The position numbers and the translations under genes were made by a program. From positions 1 to 64,000 of the forward strand of contig DATGIL010000073.1 in the NCBI GenBank assembly GCA_035295745.1: a stretch of 64,000 nucleotides of DNA, written 5' to 3'. Shown in pieces: positions 56,677-64,000 of this stretch (its first letter is position 1; each line of letters begins with the position of its first letter). A model generated the notes under the pieces. That model was not told the origin of the DNA, ran no database searches, and saw nothing but the letters and a program-made list of their open reading frames with translations. Source of the stretch: JAIQFL01 sp035295745. Its GTDB lineage: Bacteria > Acidobacteriota > Terriglobia > Bryobacterales > Bryobacteraceae.

Positions 56677-57982
56677 GGACGGGCGGGTTCGCGACCCCGC
56701 GATAGACTTCAATAGCACGCGCGGCCATTTGGGCGACGCTGTAGTGCTCGCGCACACCCTGAGCGCCGCGGCGGCCCAACTCCCGGGCGAGATCGCGATC
56801 GCGATAGAGGGTGCGGAAGGCATCGGCAAGCGCGGCGGGATTATCGGGATCGACCAGCAGGCCTCCGCCGGTGCGATGGAGCAATTCGGGAAAGGATCCG
56901 CGGCGCGGCTGGACGACAGGCACTCCGCTAGCCATGGCTTCAAGCAGGAAGATACCTTTCGGTTCGTCGTAGGTCGCAGGTACGCTGAGTACGTCGAGGC
57001 TGCGAAGATACTCGAGTTTCTGCGCGCGATCGAGGACGCCGTGATAGTGGAACTCAGAAGCGAAGCCCGCGTCAGCGAGGACGCGCTCCGCAGAGCGCAG
57101 GTATTCGCGATGCTCGGGGGCGAGATAACCGGCGACCTCCAGAGAGCAGCCGGGAAATTCGCCGTTGCGGCGAAGCTGCAGATAGCTTTCGGCGAGCACG
57201 TGCAGCCCCTTCTCCGGCGCCACGCGCGCGAAGTATCCGATGCGGAAGGCGTCGCGTGAAGGCACAGGCGAAGCGCCTGCCCCACCTTCATACCCTTCGA
57301 GATTGATGCCGAGCGGCGCTACCTGCATTTGGCGTTCGGGAATGCCCAGGTAGCGGCACATGTGACCGGCGTAGAACTCGCTGACGGCGATGAATCCATC
57401 GACGTGAGGGATGTTCGCGTGGATGAGTTCGAGCGATTGGCTGCGATACGGCTCGGGGAGTTGGCTGAGGAAGAGATCTTCGCCTTGCAGGGTGCAGTAG
57501 ATGGGCCGGTTCACCGCGTCGCGAATGGGACGGGCGAGGCCGATGAGCAGCGAGTTTGGCAGCGTGACGACTTCGGGCTTGTCGGCCTCGCGCAGCCACG
57601 CGGTGAGTTTTTGAATCTCCTTGCCCTGGAAGCCTTCCTCCCCGCGCAGCATGGAGACCGTCATTTCGCCAAGCAGCTTGGGATTCACCGGGATGTTGCG
57701 GCGCGACGCGAGCTTCAGTGCCCAGCGCGAGTCCCAGATTCGATCGAGCAGCCAGGGCGTTCTGCGAAAGAGCGCCGAGTGCTGCTCCAGGTACACACTG
57801 ATTCCCCCGAAAAAGACGTGCTCATCGCTGACGTTGGGCTCATCGGTAAGGGTAGGCGTGTAGATGGGGAGCAAGATTACATCGTGGCCCTGGCGCTTGA
57901 GTTCGGCTGCCAAAGCGTTGTCGCGCAGACAACTGCCGCAGTACATGCTGGCGGCTCCGGCAGTGAACGCGAGGATTTTCAT
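56669..57982 (-). CDS. Glycosyltransferase family 4
   Basis: The ATG at 57982 overlaps the reductase stop (ATGA, 4 bp). The 437-residue protein has the GT-B layout: an N-terminal Rossmann fold (ILAFTAGAASMYCGSCLRDN), a middle switch (VAPLGINLEGY), and the C-terminal donor-binding region with VPATYDEPKGIFLLEAMASG VPVV and a final LHRTGGGLLVDPDN. It should transfer a sugar from an activated donor to a lipid or other acceptor. Its position between a reductase and an ABC pair suggests that the acceptor is the product of the upstream genes. Confidence 0.9.
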   Translation of the reverse strand: MKILAFTAGAASMYCGSCLRDNALAAELKRQGHDVILLPIYTPTLTDEPNVSDEHVFFGGISVYLEQHSALFRRTPWLLDRIWDSRWALKLASRRNIPVNPKLLGEMTVSMLRGEEGFQGKEIQKLTAWLREADKPEVVTLPNSLLIGLARPIRDAVNRPIYCTLQGEDLFLSQLPEPYRSQSLELIHANIPHVDGFIAVSEFYAGHMCRYLGIPERQMQVAPLGINLEGYEGGAGASPVPSRDAFRIGYFARVAPEKGLHVLAESYLQLRRNGEFPGCSLEVAGYLAPEHREYLRSAERVLADAGFASEFHYHGVLDRAQKLEYLRSLDVLSVPATYDEPKGIFLLEAMASGVPVVQPRRGSFPELLHRTGGGLLVDPDNPAALADAFRTLYRDRDLARELGRRGAQGVREHYSVAQMAARAIEVYRGVANPPVHA

Positions 57983-59391
57983 ACCGCACACTGAAAGGCC
58001 CGGCGGGCGTAAAGGTGGTCGAACAGATTGCCTTCGTGCGGCTGGTCCCAACTGATCTTGCAGGTAGGGATGCCGCCGAGATTCAAGCGCCCGACGTTGG
58101 GGGACGAGAGCAGGCGCGAAATAAGCACGCGGTCGCGGGTGATGGCGGTGACGACCAGACTGGGACCGAGCACGCGGGGGATATCGGCCTGTTCCACAGG
58201 AACCACGCTGGCAAAGGGGAAGAGGAACTCGCGATTGGCCAACGAATGTTCCGCCGAATCGCAGAGCGCGATGGTGGGGAGCAGGTAGGAACAGCCCTGG
58301 TAGACGGCCAGCCGGCTGCCGTTGCGATAGCGGGCCGTGACATCGCGGACGCCTTCGCTATCGAGTTCGCCTTCGATCATCTGATGGATGCGGGACGCGA
58401 CGCCAGCGTCGGCAAAAGGCGCGATCTGCGCGGCATCATCGTCCTCGTCGCGCGGGACGACAGCCGTGAGTCGTTGGGCGAGCGCATCGGCGATGGCCTC
58501 CGCATGACGCGGCACCCAGACGCCCGAGGCATTGATACACGATCGGCCGGAATTTTCGAGAATCGACGCGACCATTACGTCGAGATATTGCTCCCAATCG
58601 TCGACGCAGTCTTCGCCAATGACGATCTTGCTGTAGCCGGGCCCGTGAATCTCGATACGCGGGTCGCCTTGCCATAGGCGCGTAGAAGCGACATCGCCGA
58701 AGACCATGCCGCGTCCGCATTGGCGCAGGATTTCGGCGCCCGCCGCGTGATCGGCGGGATAGTAACGGAAGACTTGCGGAGGCGCGCCGGCGCGGATGAG
58801 GGCTTGGATGATGCGGTACGGAGTCCAGGGCTCGGCGCTTCCAGGCTTGAGGACGAGCGGAATCTTGAGGGCGAAGGCCGGCGCCCAGAGCGAATGGACT
58901 CCAGGAGAGTTGCTGGGCAGCACGACCCCCAGAGACTCGGCGCGTGGAAAGTAGCTGACGTCGTCGGCGTACCCGGCGTCGAAAACTTCGGGCGCAAGAT
59001 GGCGCGTCAGACCGTTGATCACGGTTTCGATATCCGCGAGCACAGTGCGAATCTTCTGCATGTTGCGGCGGACCATGACGTGGGGCAGACCGGTTGTCGC
59101 AGAGACCTGGCGTACGTAGTCGTCAGCCGATTGCGCCGAGTCGCCCAGCGGTAATTCGGATTCGGCGAAGAGCGCGGCGGCACGCGAGGAGATGGCGTAC
59201 AACTCGCGCGTAGTGAAGCCGTCCAGGATCGCCTTGGCCTCGCGTTGATCACGCAGATCGCGGCGGATCAGCCCTACATTGGCGAGGCTGATTTCGACGA
59301 AGGGCTCGCGGGTCCGGTAATGCGGGGTGCGTGCGACGTCGAGGCTGCGGTAGGGCTGGCCGGCGCGCAGAATGGGGAGGTGCACAGGCAT
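57979..59391 (-). CDS. Aldehyde dehydrogenase-family / LuxC-like acyl reductase
   Basis: The 470-residue protein aligns by eye with ALDH-fold acyl reductases: the substrate/NAD region SYFPRAESLGVVLPSNSPGVH, IPLVLKPGSAEPWTPYRI, and the catalytic cysteine Cys285 in ENSGRSCINASG. It begins at ATG 59391, one base inside the LuxE-like stop (TGATG). Beside a LuxE-type ligase it probably reduces an activated acyl group to an aldehyde. Typical LuxC length is about 480. Direct proof of acyl specificity is not in the sequence. Confidence 0.75.
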   Translation of the reverse strand: MPVHLPILRAGQPYRSLDVARTPHYRTREPFVEISLANVGLIRRDLRDQREAKAILDGFTTRELYAISSRAAALFAESELPLGDSAQSADDYVRQVSATTGLPHVMVRRNMQKIRTVLADIETVINGLTRHLAPEVFDAGYADDVSYFPRAESLGVVLPSNSPGVHSLWAPAFALKIPLVLKPGSAEPWTPYRIIQALIRAGAPPQVFRYYPADHAAGAEILRQCGRGMVFGDVASTRLWQGDPRIEIHGPGYSKIVIGEDCVDDWEQYLDVMVASILENSGRSCINASGVWVPRHAEAIADALAQRLTAVVPRDEDDDAAQIAPFADAGVASRIHQMIEGELDSEGVRDVTARYRNGSRLAVYQGCSYLLPTIALCDSAEHSLANREFLFPFASVVPVEQADIPRVLGPSLVVTAITRDRVLISRLLSSPNVGRLNLGGIPTCKISWDQPHEGNLFDHLYARRAFQCAV

Positions 59392-60482
59392 CAGTACACT
59401 CCTTCGACCACGGTCTTGTTAAGGGCTTGGAAGGGGCGCACGTTGCGCACACCGTCCCAGGGATAGCGCTCGCAGGGCGGTTCGCGCTCGGCTTCGTCGC
59501 GCTCGAGGAAGCGCGGCATGAAGAATTCACGCGTGAGGGTGGTGAGACGCACGCGTCCGGTCTGGCCATACCCGACGACGCGGGAAGGCTCCGCGGGATC
59601 GACAATTTCGATCATGGCGCGAGGCGCGGGCGGATAGTAGATGACCGCGAAGTTGTCCTCGGGCAGTCGGGGTTTGTGGACGGCGAGGCCCATGAGGGTG
59701 TTGCCGTATGTAGGGGCGAAGTAGGCGCCTTCGAGCAGTTCCTCGACGGCGAAGCGATGGAACTGCGGGGTCATCTCGGTGCCGCCGCAGAAAACGCCGG
59801 TGATGCCGGCTTTTTTGAGCGAGATCTTTTCGCAGATCGCTTCCAGCAGCTTAGGCGTGGTGAACATGCAGCGGATGCCCTCGTGCGCGCGGAGCAGCGT
59901 CAGCGCCTGTTCCACGACGTGCTGTTTGTAGGCCTCCGCTTCGTCGATCTTGCCCCGCTTGATGAGCTTGATGACCCAGCGGGGGTCAAGGTCGGTCATG
60001 AAACAGATGCCGCCGCGGTGCTGGGCGAGGTGCTCGACGGCGAGGCGGAGGCGTCGGGGGCCGCTGGGGCCGACCATGATCCAATCGGAGCCTCGCGGAA
60101 AGGCCTGGTCAGGCAGTTCGTTGCTGAACGCTTCGTAATCAATGCGGAAGTCGTCGACGTTGATGCGGGACTTGGGGACACCGGTGCTGCCGCCGGTCTC
60201 GAAAATATAAACCGGGCGGCTGGCGTAGGCTTTCGGTACCCAACGGCGAACGGGGCCGCCGCGCAGCCACTCGTCCTGGAAAAAACCGAACTTGTCGAGG
60301 TCGTCGTAGCCTTGAATGTCGCGGCGCGGATCCCAATCCAGACGGCTGGCGAAGTCGAGCCAGAAAGGGCAGCCGGTCTCGGGATCGAAATGCCATTGGA
60401 CGACTTCGCGGGTCCATGCGTCGAGCGCCTGGCGCGCGGAGGGGATGTTTTCGAGTAGCGGATTGGAAGCGGTGGGGATCAC
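59391..60482 (-). CDS. LuxE-like acyl-protein synthetase / AMP-forming ligase
   Basis: The 363-residue protein has an adenylate-forming P-loop (FETGGSTGVPKSR), a central PTYGNTLMGLAV, and TGRVRLTTL, as in LuxE and phenylacetate-CoA-ligase relatives. It probably activates a carboxylate as an acyl-adenylate. The start is not settled: GTG 60482 lacks a clear ribosome site, but the upstream frame (to 60917) reads as non-coding and crosses a cluster of palindromes. It is the first gene of the operon. Confidence 0.72.
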   Translation of the reverse strand: MIPTASNPLLENIPSARQALDAWTREVVQWHFDPETGCPFWLDFASRLDWDPRRDIQGYDDLDKFGFFQDEWLRGGPVRRWVPKAYASRPVYIFETGGSTGVPKSRINVDDFRIDYEAFSNELPDQAFPRGSDWIMVGPSGPRRLRLAVEHLAQHRGGICFMTDLDPRWVIKLIKRGKIDEAEAYKQHVVEQALTLLRAHEGIRCMFTTPKLLEAICEKISLKKAGITGVFCGGTEMTPQFHRFAVEELLEGAYFAPTYGNTLMGLAVHKPRLPEDNFAVIYYPPAPRAMIEIVDPAEPSRVVGYGQTGRVRLTTLTREFFMPRFLERDEAEREPPCERYPWDGVRNVRPFQALNKTVVEGVY

Positions 60483-60554
60483 TGGGTTCCAGTTTAATAC
60501 GGACGGGAAAGAGACACTACGGGTAAGCGGCAGGATGGAAAATGCCACGTTGCG

Positions 60555-60789
60555 GGCGGCCGGCCGCCGAGAAGATACCCCCTCCCCAGAAGGTATCGTT
60601 CTCTGTACCAGCCGCCCCAGGTTTTGCCTTTTGAGGCCGTTTCCGGCCTTCTGACTCATGGGTTCGAACCCAGGATCCCGTTCGCGGTGAAGCTCACGGG
60701 ACTCAGATTCCACCTGAAATGCAACGTATCCTGGCCAGGATAAAGCTTTGTAAGAGGCTTTCGCGGTGGAGCGAAAGCCTCTTACAAAG
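60555..60789. repeat. Cluster of seven inverted repeats upstream of the LuxE-like operon
   Basis: In order: GGCGGCCGGCCGCC (60555-60568); arms GAGAAGATACC/GGTATC-TTCTC (60569-60603, one bulge); AGGCCG-TTTC-CGGCCT (60634-60649); TGGGTTCGAACCCA (60659-60672); CCCGT/ACGGG with GTGA/TCAC inside (60677-60700); TATCCTGGCCAGGATA (60727-60742); an 18 bp perfect stem CTTTGTAAGAGGCTTTCG and its complement (60746-60789, 8-base loop). No U-tract follows the last hairpin. The remaining gap to 61166 holds nothing else recognised. Confidence 0.8.
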
Positions 60790-61166
60790 TTGATGGTATC
60801 AGGGGGCGTCCAGGGGGTTGATCGGGTGGCTGGAAGGCCGGTATTGATGATGAGAGTTAGAGGAGAAAAAAAAGTGAGTTCGGGCGTGACTGGGTAATCG
60901 TGCTTCGTGATTCCCACACGCGCGGCGCCGCTTTAGCGTGGCGAAGGCAGTGAAAGAGGCGATCTGGATTCCACCGTCATCACGCAGCGCTTTCGACCCT
61001 GCTGGTTTGGCTGCCGGCTTCGCGATGGTTGCAGGGGATGCTTTATTGGTATGGGCGTGAACGGCCCGGCGGCGCTCGGTGGAGTGAGCACTATCCGTTG
61101 ACAGCGCTTCACAAGGACTGAGCATATAGGGCAAGCTGATACGATAAACCGAAAGGTCCGGGAACT

Positions 61167-61850
61167 TTGAACAGCATCGCCTGGCAGGAACTGCCGCGCA
61201 CGCGTCTCCTGGCCGACGTCTCCTTGTGGTCGGCAGATCTCGCCAACTTGGCGGCGGCGATTGAGCGCATCGAGCCATTCGCCGACTCGTTTCATCTCGA
61301 CGTCTGCGACGCCCACTTTGCTCCAAGCATGCTGTTCTTTCCCGACCTGGTACGTGCCCTGCGCCCCCTCACCAGGCGGCCATTCCACGTTCATCTGATG
61401 GTCGAGCGCCCAACAGCACTCATCGCGGAGTTCGTCGCCAGCGGCGCTGATCTGATCACAATCCATGCGGAAGTCGGCGAATTCGAAGCGTCCGCGGCCA
61501 TCCAAGCGGTTCTTCACGCAGGCCGGTTAGCCGGCTTGGCATTGCGTGTGGACACTCCGGTCGCGGCGTCCGCGCCGTACCTCGATCGGATCGACGCTCT
61601 GCTTCTGCTTGGCACCGAGATCGGCGTCAAAGGTCAGGATCTGGCGCCTGAAGCGTGCAGCCGTCTAGCTGGCGCGGCTTCGATGCTGGGCGCGCGGCGC
61701 GCTCGCGTCCGCCTGATCGCCGACGGCGGGATCCGTTCCCATACGGTGCCTCTTCTGCGGCGTGCAGGCGCCGATGTGATCGTGCCTGGATCGCTAGTCT
61801 TCCAGTCGCAGAATTTAGTCGAGACCTTTTCGTGGCTGCGCGCGCTCTAG
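61167..61850 (+). CDS. Ribulose-phosphate 3-epimerase-like protein (paralogue)
   Basis: The 227-residue TIM barrel keeps the key metal-binding residues of the Rpe fold: FHLDVCDAHFAPSM (His and Asp), FHVHLMVERP (His) and RLIADGGI (Asp). The phosphate loop reads TEIGVKGQDLAPEA instead of the usual PGFGGQ form, so the substrate may not be ribulose-5-phosphate. D-allulose-6-phosphate epimerase relatives are possible. The start is TTG 61167. It does not appear to be in one operon with the Mo-enzyme genes. Confidence 0.72.
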   Translation: MNSIAWQELPRTRLLADVSLWSADLANLAAAIERIEPFADSFHLDVCDAHFAPSMLFFPDLVRALRPLTRRPFHVHLMVERPTALIAEFVASGADLITIHAEVGEFEASAAIQAVLHAGRLAGLALRVDTPVAASAPYLDRIDALLLLGTEIGVKGQDLAPEACSRLAGAASMLGARRARVRLIADGGIRSHTVPLLRRAGADVIVPGSLVFQSQNLVETFSWLRAL

Positions 61851-62060
61851 ACGTACTCTAGACGACTACGGGTTGCGCCGCAGGCGACTACGGCGAGCGC
61901 GATCGCGATCAATGCAACCCTCCTGCCATCGGCGACGGCCAATCCCAAGACCGTCGTCAAGCAACTTCGGCGGACCGTTGGCGGACTCGGTTTGCGAGAA
62001 TTTGCACCGTTCGAGACCATCCATGGGCGCAGACGTGCTGGTAGATTCCGGTAAACATCC

Positions 62061-62073
62061 AGGAGGAAATGTG
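62061..62073 (+). promoter_or_regulatory. Ribosome binding site deciding a GTG start
   Basis: AGGAGG at 62061-62066 is followed four bases later by GTG 62071, in frame with the 2Fe-2S subunit. An ATG at 62068 in another frame meets a stop within a few codons. Confidence 0.7.
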
Positions 62074-62643
62074 CATAGCGAACGAATTGCCTTAGAGGAG
62101 CGAGTTACAGACTCCAGGCCAAACACCGCTCAGATCACCCTTAAGATTAACGGCGTCGAACATTTTCTGGAGATCGAGCCGCGCGTTTCGCTGCTCGACG
62201 CTCTTCGGGAGTACCTTCACATGACGGGGACGAAAAAGGGCTGCGACCAGGGAGCATGCGGCGCCTGCACCGTCCTTTGCGACGGCGCGCGCATCCTCTC
62301 CTGCCTGGCGCTCGCAATTCAGTACGAAGGTGTCGAGATTACGACAATCGAGGGACTGGCACATGCCGAAACTCTGCACCCACTGCAGGCGGCGTTTGTC
62401 GATCACGACGGGTTTCAGTGCGGTTATTGTACACCGGGCCAAATCTGCTCGGCGATCGGTATGGTCAAAGAGTTTCAGATGGGATTACCAAGCGCCGTGA
62501 CACCTGACGTCTCCCTGGAGACTACGGATCTCACCGACGAAGAGATCCAGGAACGGATGAGCGGCAATCTGTGCCGGTGCGGAGCGTACGTCGGAATCCG
62601 GTCCGCCATTCGCGAAGCGTTCCAATCGGAGGTGCGGCGGTGA
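62071..62643 (+). CDS. Xanthine dehydrogenase/aldehyde oxidase-type 2Fe-2S subunit
   Basis: The 190-residue subunit binds two 2Fe-2S clusters: the plant-type CDQGACGACTVLCDGARILS C and the second set CGYCTPGQI and CRCGAY. The start is the GTG with a good ribosome site, dropping the non-coding upstream extension. It lies in the PaoA/YagT class but has no Tat signal, so it is probably cytoplasmic. Its stop overlaps the FAD-subunit start by 4 bp (GTGA). Confidence 0.93.
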   Translation: MHSERIALEERVTDSRPNTAQITLKINGVEHFLEIEPRVSLLDALREYLHMTGTKKGCDQGACGACTVLCDGARILSCLALAIQYEGVEITTIEGLAHAETLHPLQAAFVDHDGFQCGYCTPGQICSAIGMVKEFQMGLPSAVTPDVSLETTDLTDEEIQERMSGNLCRCGAYVGIRSAIREAFQSEVRR

Positions 62644-63635
62644 GGAACTTTTCCTACTCACGCGCGGGGACGCCTCAGGAGGCGGTGACGCTCATATCGT
62701 CGCTGCACAATGCTAAATTCCTGGGCGGCGGCACGAACCTGGTGGATCTGATGCGCGAGAACATCGAGCAACCAGATTCGCTGGTCGACGTGACACGGCT
62801 GTCGTCTTCCGAAACCGTCGAAACACCCGAGGGGGGTGTTTCGATCGGGGCCGCAGTGAGAAACACCGCCGTGGCCAATCACCATCTGATCCGCCAGCGC
62901 TATCCGGTGCTGTCGCAGGCAATTCTGTTTGGCGCCTCGGGCCAGATCCGAAACATGGCCACGGTGGGTGGGAACCTGATGCAGCGCACCCGCTGCGATT
63001 ACTTCTATGACGGATCGGCCCGATGCAACAAGCGCAGTCCGGGCTCGGGGTGTGATGCCATCGACGGATTCAATCGGATGCACGCAGTACTGGGCGAGTC
63101 GGAGCACTGCATCGCGACGCATCCTTCCGATATGTGTGTCGCGCTTGCCGCGCTGGGCGCGACGGTGCACGTCGATGGTCCGAATGGGAAACGCGCGATC
63201 CCGTTCGACGAGTTTCATGCGCTGCCGGGAGACACGCCGCACGTGGAGACAGCCCTCCAGGCCAACGAACTGATCACCGCCGTAGAATTGCCTGCGCTGC
63301 CATTTGCCCGAAGGTCGCTATACCGCAAGGTACGTGACAGAGCGAGCTACGCGTTCGCTCTGGTGAGCGTCGCCGCGGCCCTGGAAATCGAAGGCGGCCG
63401 GGTCCGCAATGTGAGGCTCGCGTTGGGCGGTGTGGCGCCGAAACCGTGGAGGGCGTTTGCCGCGGAGCGCGTGCTTTCGGGGGCGGAAGCGAACATGGAA
63501 ACGTTCCGGCGCGCCGCCGACACGGAACTGGCGAGCGCCAAGGGATACCGCTACAACCGCTTCAAAATCGAACTCGCGAAGCGGGTGATCGCGAGTACGC
63601 TGAGCGACCTCGCGGATGGGGAGGTAAAGCAGTGA
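62640..63635 (+). CDS. Xanthine dehydrogenase/aldehyde oxidase-type FAD subunit
   Basis: The 331-residue FAD subunit starts with GTG 62640, overlapping the preceding stop. It contains the FAD-binding segments FLGGGTNLVDLM and ATVGGNLMQRTRCDYF, then CNKRSPGSGCDAI, a short Cys-containing insert seen in PaoB/YagS-type subunits that bind a 4Fe-4S cluster. It passes electrons between the Fe-S centres and the acceptor. It overlaps the Mo subunit gene by 4 bp. Confidence 0.92.
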   Translation: MRNFSYSRAGTPQEAVTLISSLHNAKFLGGGTNLVDLMRENIEQPDSLVDVTRLSSSETVETPEGGVSIGAAVRNTAVANHHLIRQRYPVLSQAILFGASGQIRNMATVGGNLMQRTRCDYFYDGSARCNKRSPGSGCDAIDGFNRMHAVLGESEHCIATHPSDMCVALAALGATVHVDGPNGKRAIPFDEFHALPGDTPHVETALQANELITAVELPALPFARRSLYRKVRDRASYAFALVSVAAALEIEGGRVRNVRLALGGVAPKPWRAFAAERVLSGAEANMETFRRAADTELASAKGYRYNRFKIELAKRVIASTLSDLADGEVKQ

Positions 63636-64000
63636 GCGTAATGAATACCGTTCTCGAAACAGTCGCACGGTACCTGCCGGACAAGAAACACGATCCGCTA
63701 TTGGACCGTGATGGATACCTGGGTAAACCTTACTTCCGCGTCGACGGCGAGGTCAAGGTCAAAGGAAAGGCTCGCTTCACCGCAGAGTTCGATTTCCCGG
63801 GATTGGTTCATGCCGCGCTGGTATACAGCACCATCGCCAAAGGAAAAATCTCACGGATCGACACGAAACGCGCCAAGAGTGAGCGAGGTGTCTTGGAAAT
63901 TCTCACTTACAAAAACATGCCCGATTTGAAGGCGCCGCCTTTGGTGGATATGACCGATCTGAAGAAGGGCATGGCGGCGAGTGATCTTCCGATCCTACAG
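63632..64000 (+). CDS. Xanthine dehydrogenase/aldehyde oxidase-type molybdenum subunit, truncated by window end
   Basis: GTG 63632 overlaps the preceding stop; ATG 63641 is an alternative. The first 123 residues are visible: the hammerhead start GKPYFRVDGEVKVKGKARFT followed by HAALVYSTIAKGKISRIDT. The molybdenum- and substrate-binding parts lie outside the window. Its position and order complete the usual Fe-S/FAD/Mo set of a trimeric Mo-hydroxylase such as PaoABC. Confidence 0.9.
   Translation, partial: MSVMNTVLETVARYLPDKKHDPLLDRDGYLGKPYFRVDGEVKVKGKARFTAEFDFPGLVHAALVYSTIAKGKISRIDTKRAKSERGVLEILTYKNMPDLKAPPLVDMTDLKKGMAASDLPILQ

Noticed and set aside
60659..60672. T-arm of a tRNA (GGTTCGAACC)
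   Set aside because: The stem around a 7-base loop cannot form five pairs on either strand, and no acceptor or anticodon stem matches in the surrounding bases.
60483..60917. N-terminal extension of the LuxE-like protein
   Set aside because: It crosses several palindromes and has no conserved block before the GTG at 60482.

Overview
The window is a GC-rich chromosomal segment that looks like a soil acidobacterium of the Solibacter/Bryobacter kind. The evidence is a TIGR03435-type protein (two domain copies, 48475-50127), a giant NHL-repeat protein ending in a TIGR03437-like domain (42784-47205), an Oar-like TonB receptor with an N-terminal carboxypeptidase-regulatory domain (17407-21177), and many small c-type cytochrome and ECF sigma modules. 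The assignment is inferred from protein families; no rRNA or tRNA gene was recognised.

Layout. 1-360 holds a tandem array of about 116 bp palindromic units. 534-12049 is a co-directional run: serine hydrolase, di-haem cytochrome, alpha/beta hydrolase, CoA transferase, CitMHS transporter, a CHAT-NTPase-TPR protein and a tetrahaem cytochrome. 12282-17156 has an ABC-2 exporter pair, a Na+/H+ antiporter and an isolated NuoM. 17407-24639 has the TonB receptor convergent with an sdhCAB operon. 25015-31737 has a class II DAHP synthase, a DUF885 lipoprotein, a two-TM small protein, and a sugar dehydrogenase/heptahaem cytochrome pair. 31879-35351 has rpoD, nrdR and a flippase-like membrane protein. 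35427-40495 is an ECF sigma/anti-sigma operon that reads on into B-box, LiaF-like, DUF4097 and MFS genes. 40551-41108 holds a second array of the same palindromic repeat, inverted relative to the first, directly before a second ECF sigma module. 42481-52803 mixes large secreted proteins with three decayed genes (alpha/beta hydrolase, AraC regulator, MacB-type permease fragment) and a zincin-like protein. 60482-52863 (minus) is a tightly overlapping five-gene operon: LuxE-like ligase, LuxC/ALDH-like reductase, GT4 glycosyltransferase, ABC ATPase and a very large FtsX-type permease. Upstream of it is a 235 bp cluster of seven inverted repeats. 61167-64000 has an epimerase paralogue and a three-subunit xanthine dehydrogenase/aldehyde oxidase-type enzyme, cut by the window end.

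How it works together. Respiration is prominent (SdhCAB, NuoM, multihaem cytochromes, sugar and Mo-hydroxylase dehydrogenases). Envelope stress sensing is suggested by two ECF modules. The most unusual parts are the LuxE/LuxC-GT-ABC operon, the CHAT-STAND-TPR protein, the REP/BIME-like repeat family (including one copy inside a coding sequence) and the palindrome cluster at 60555-60789.
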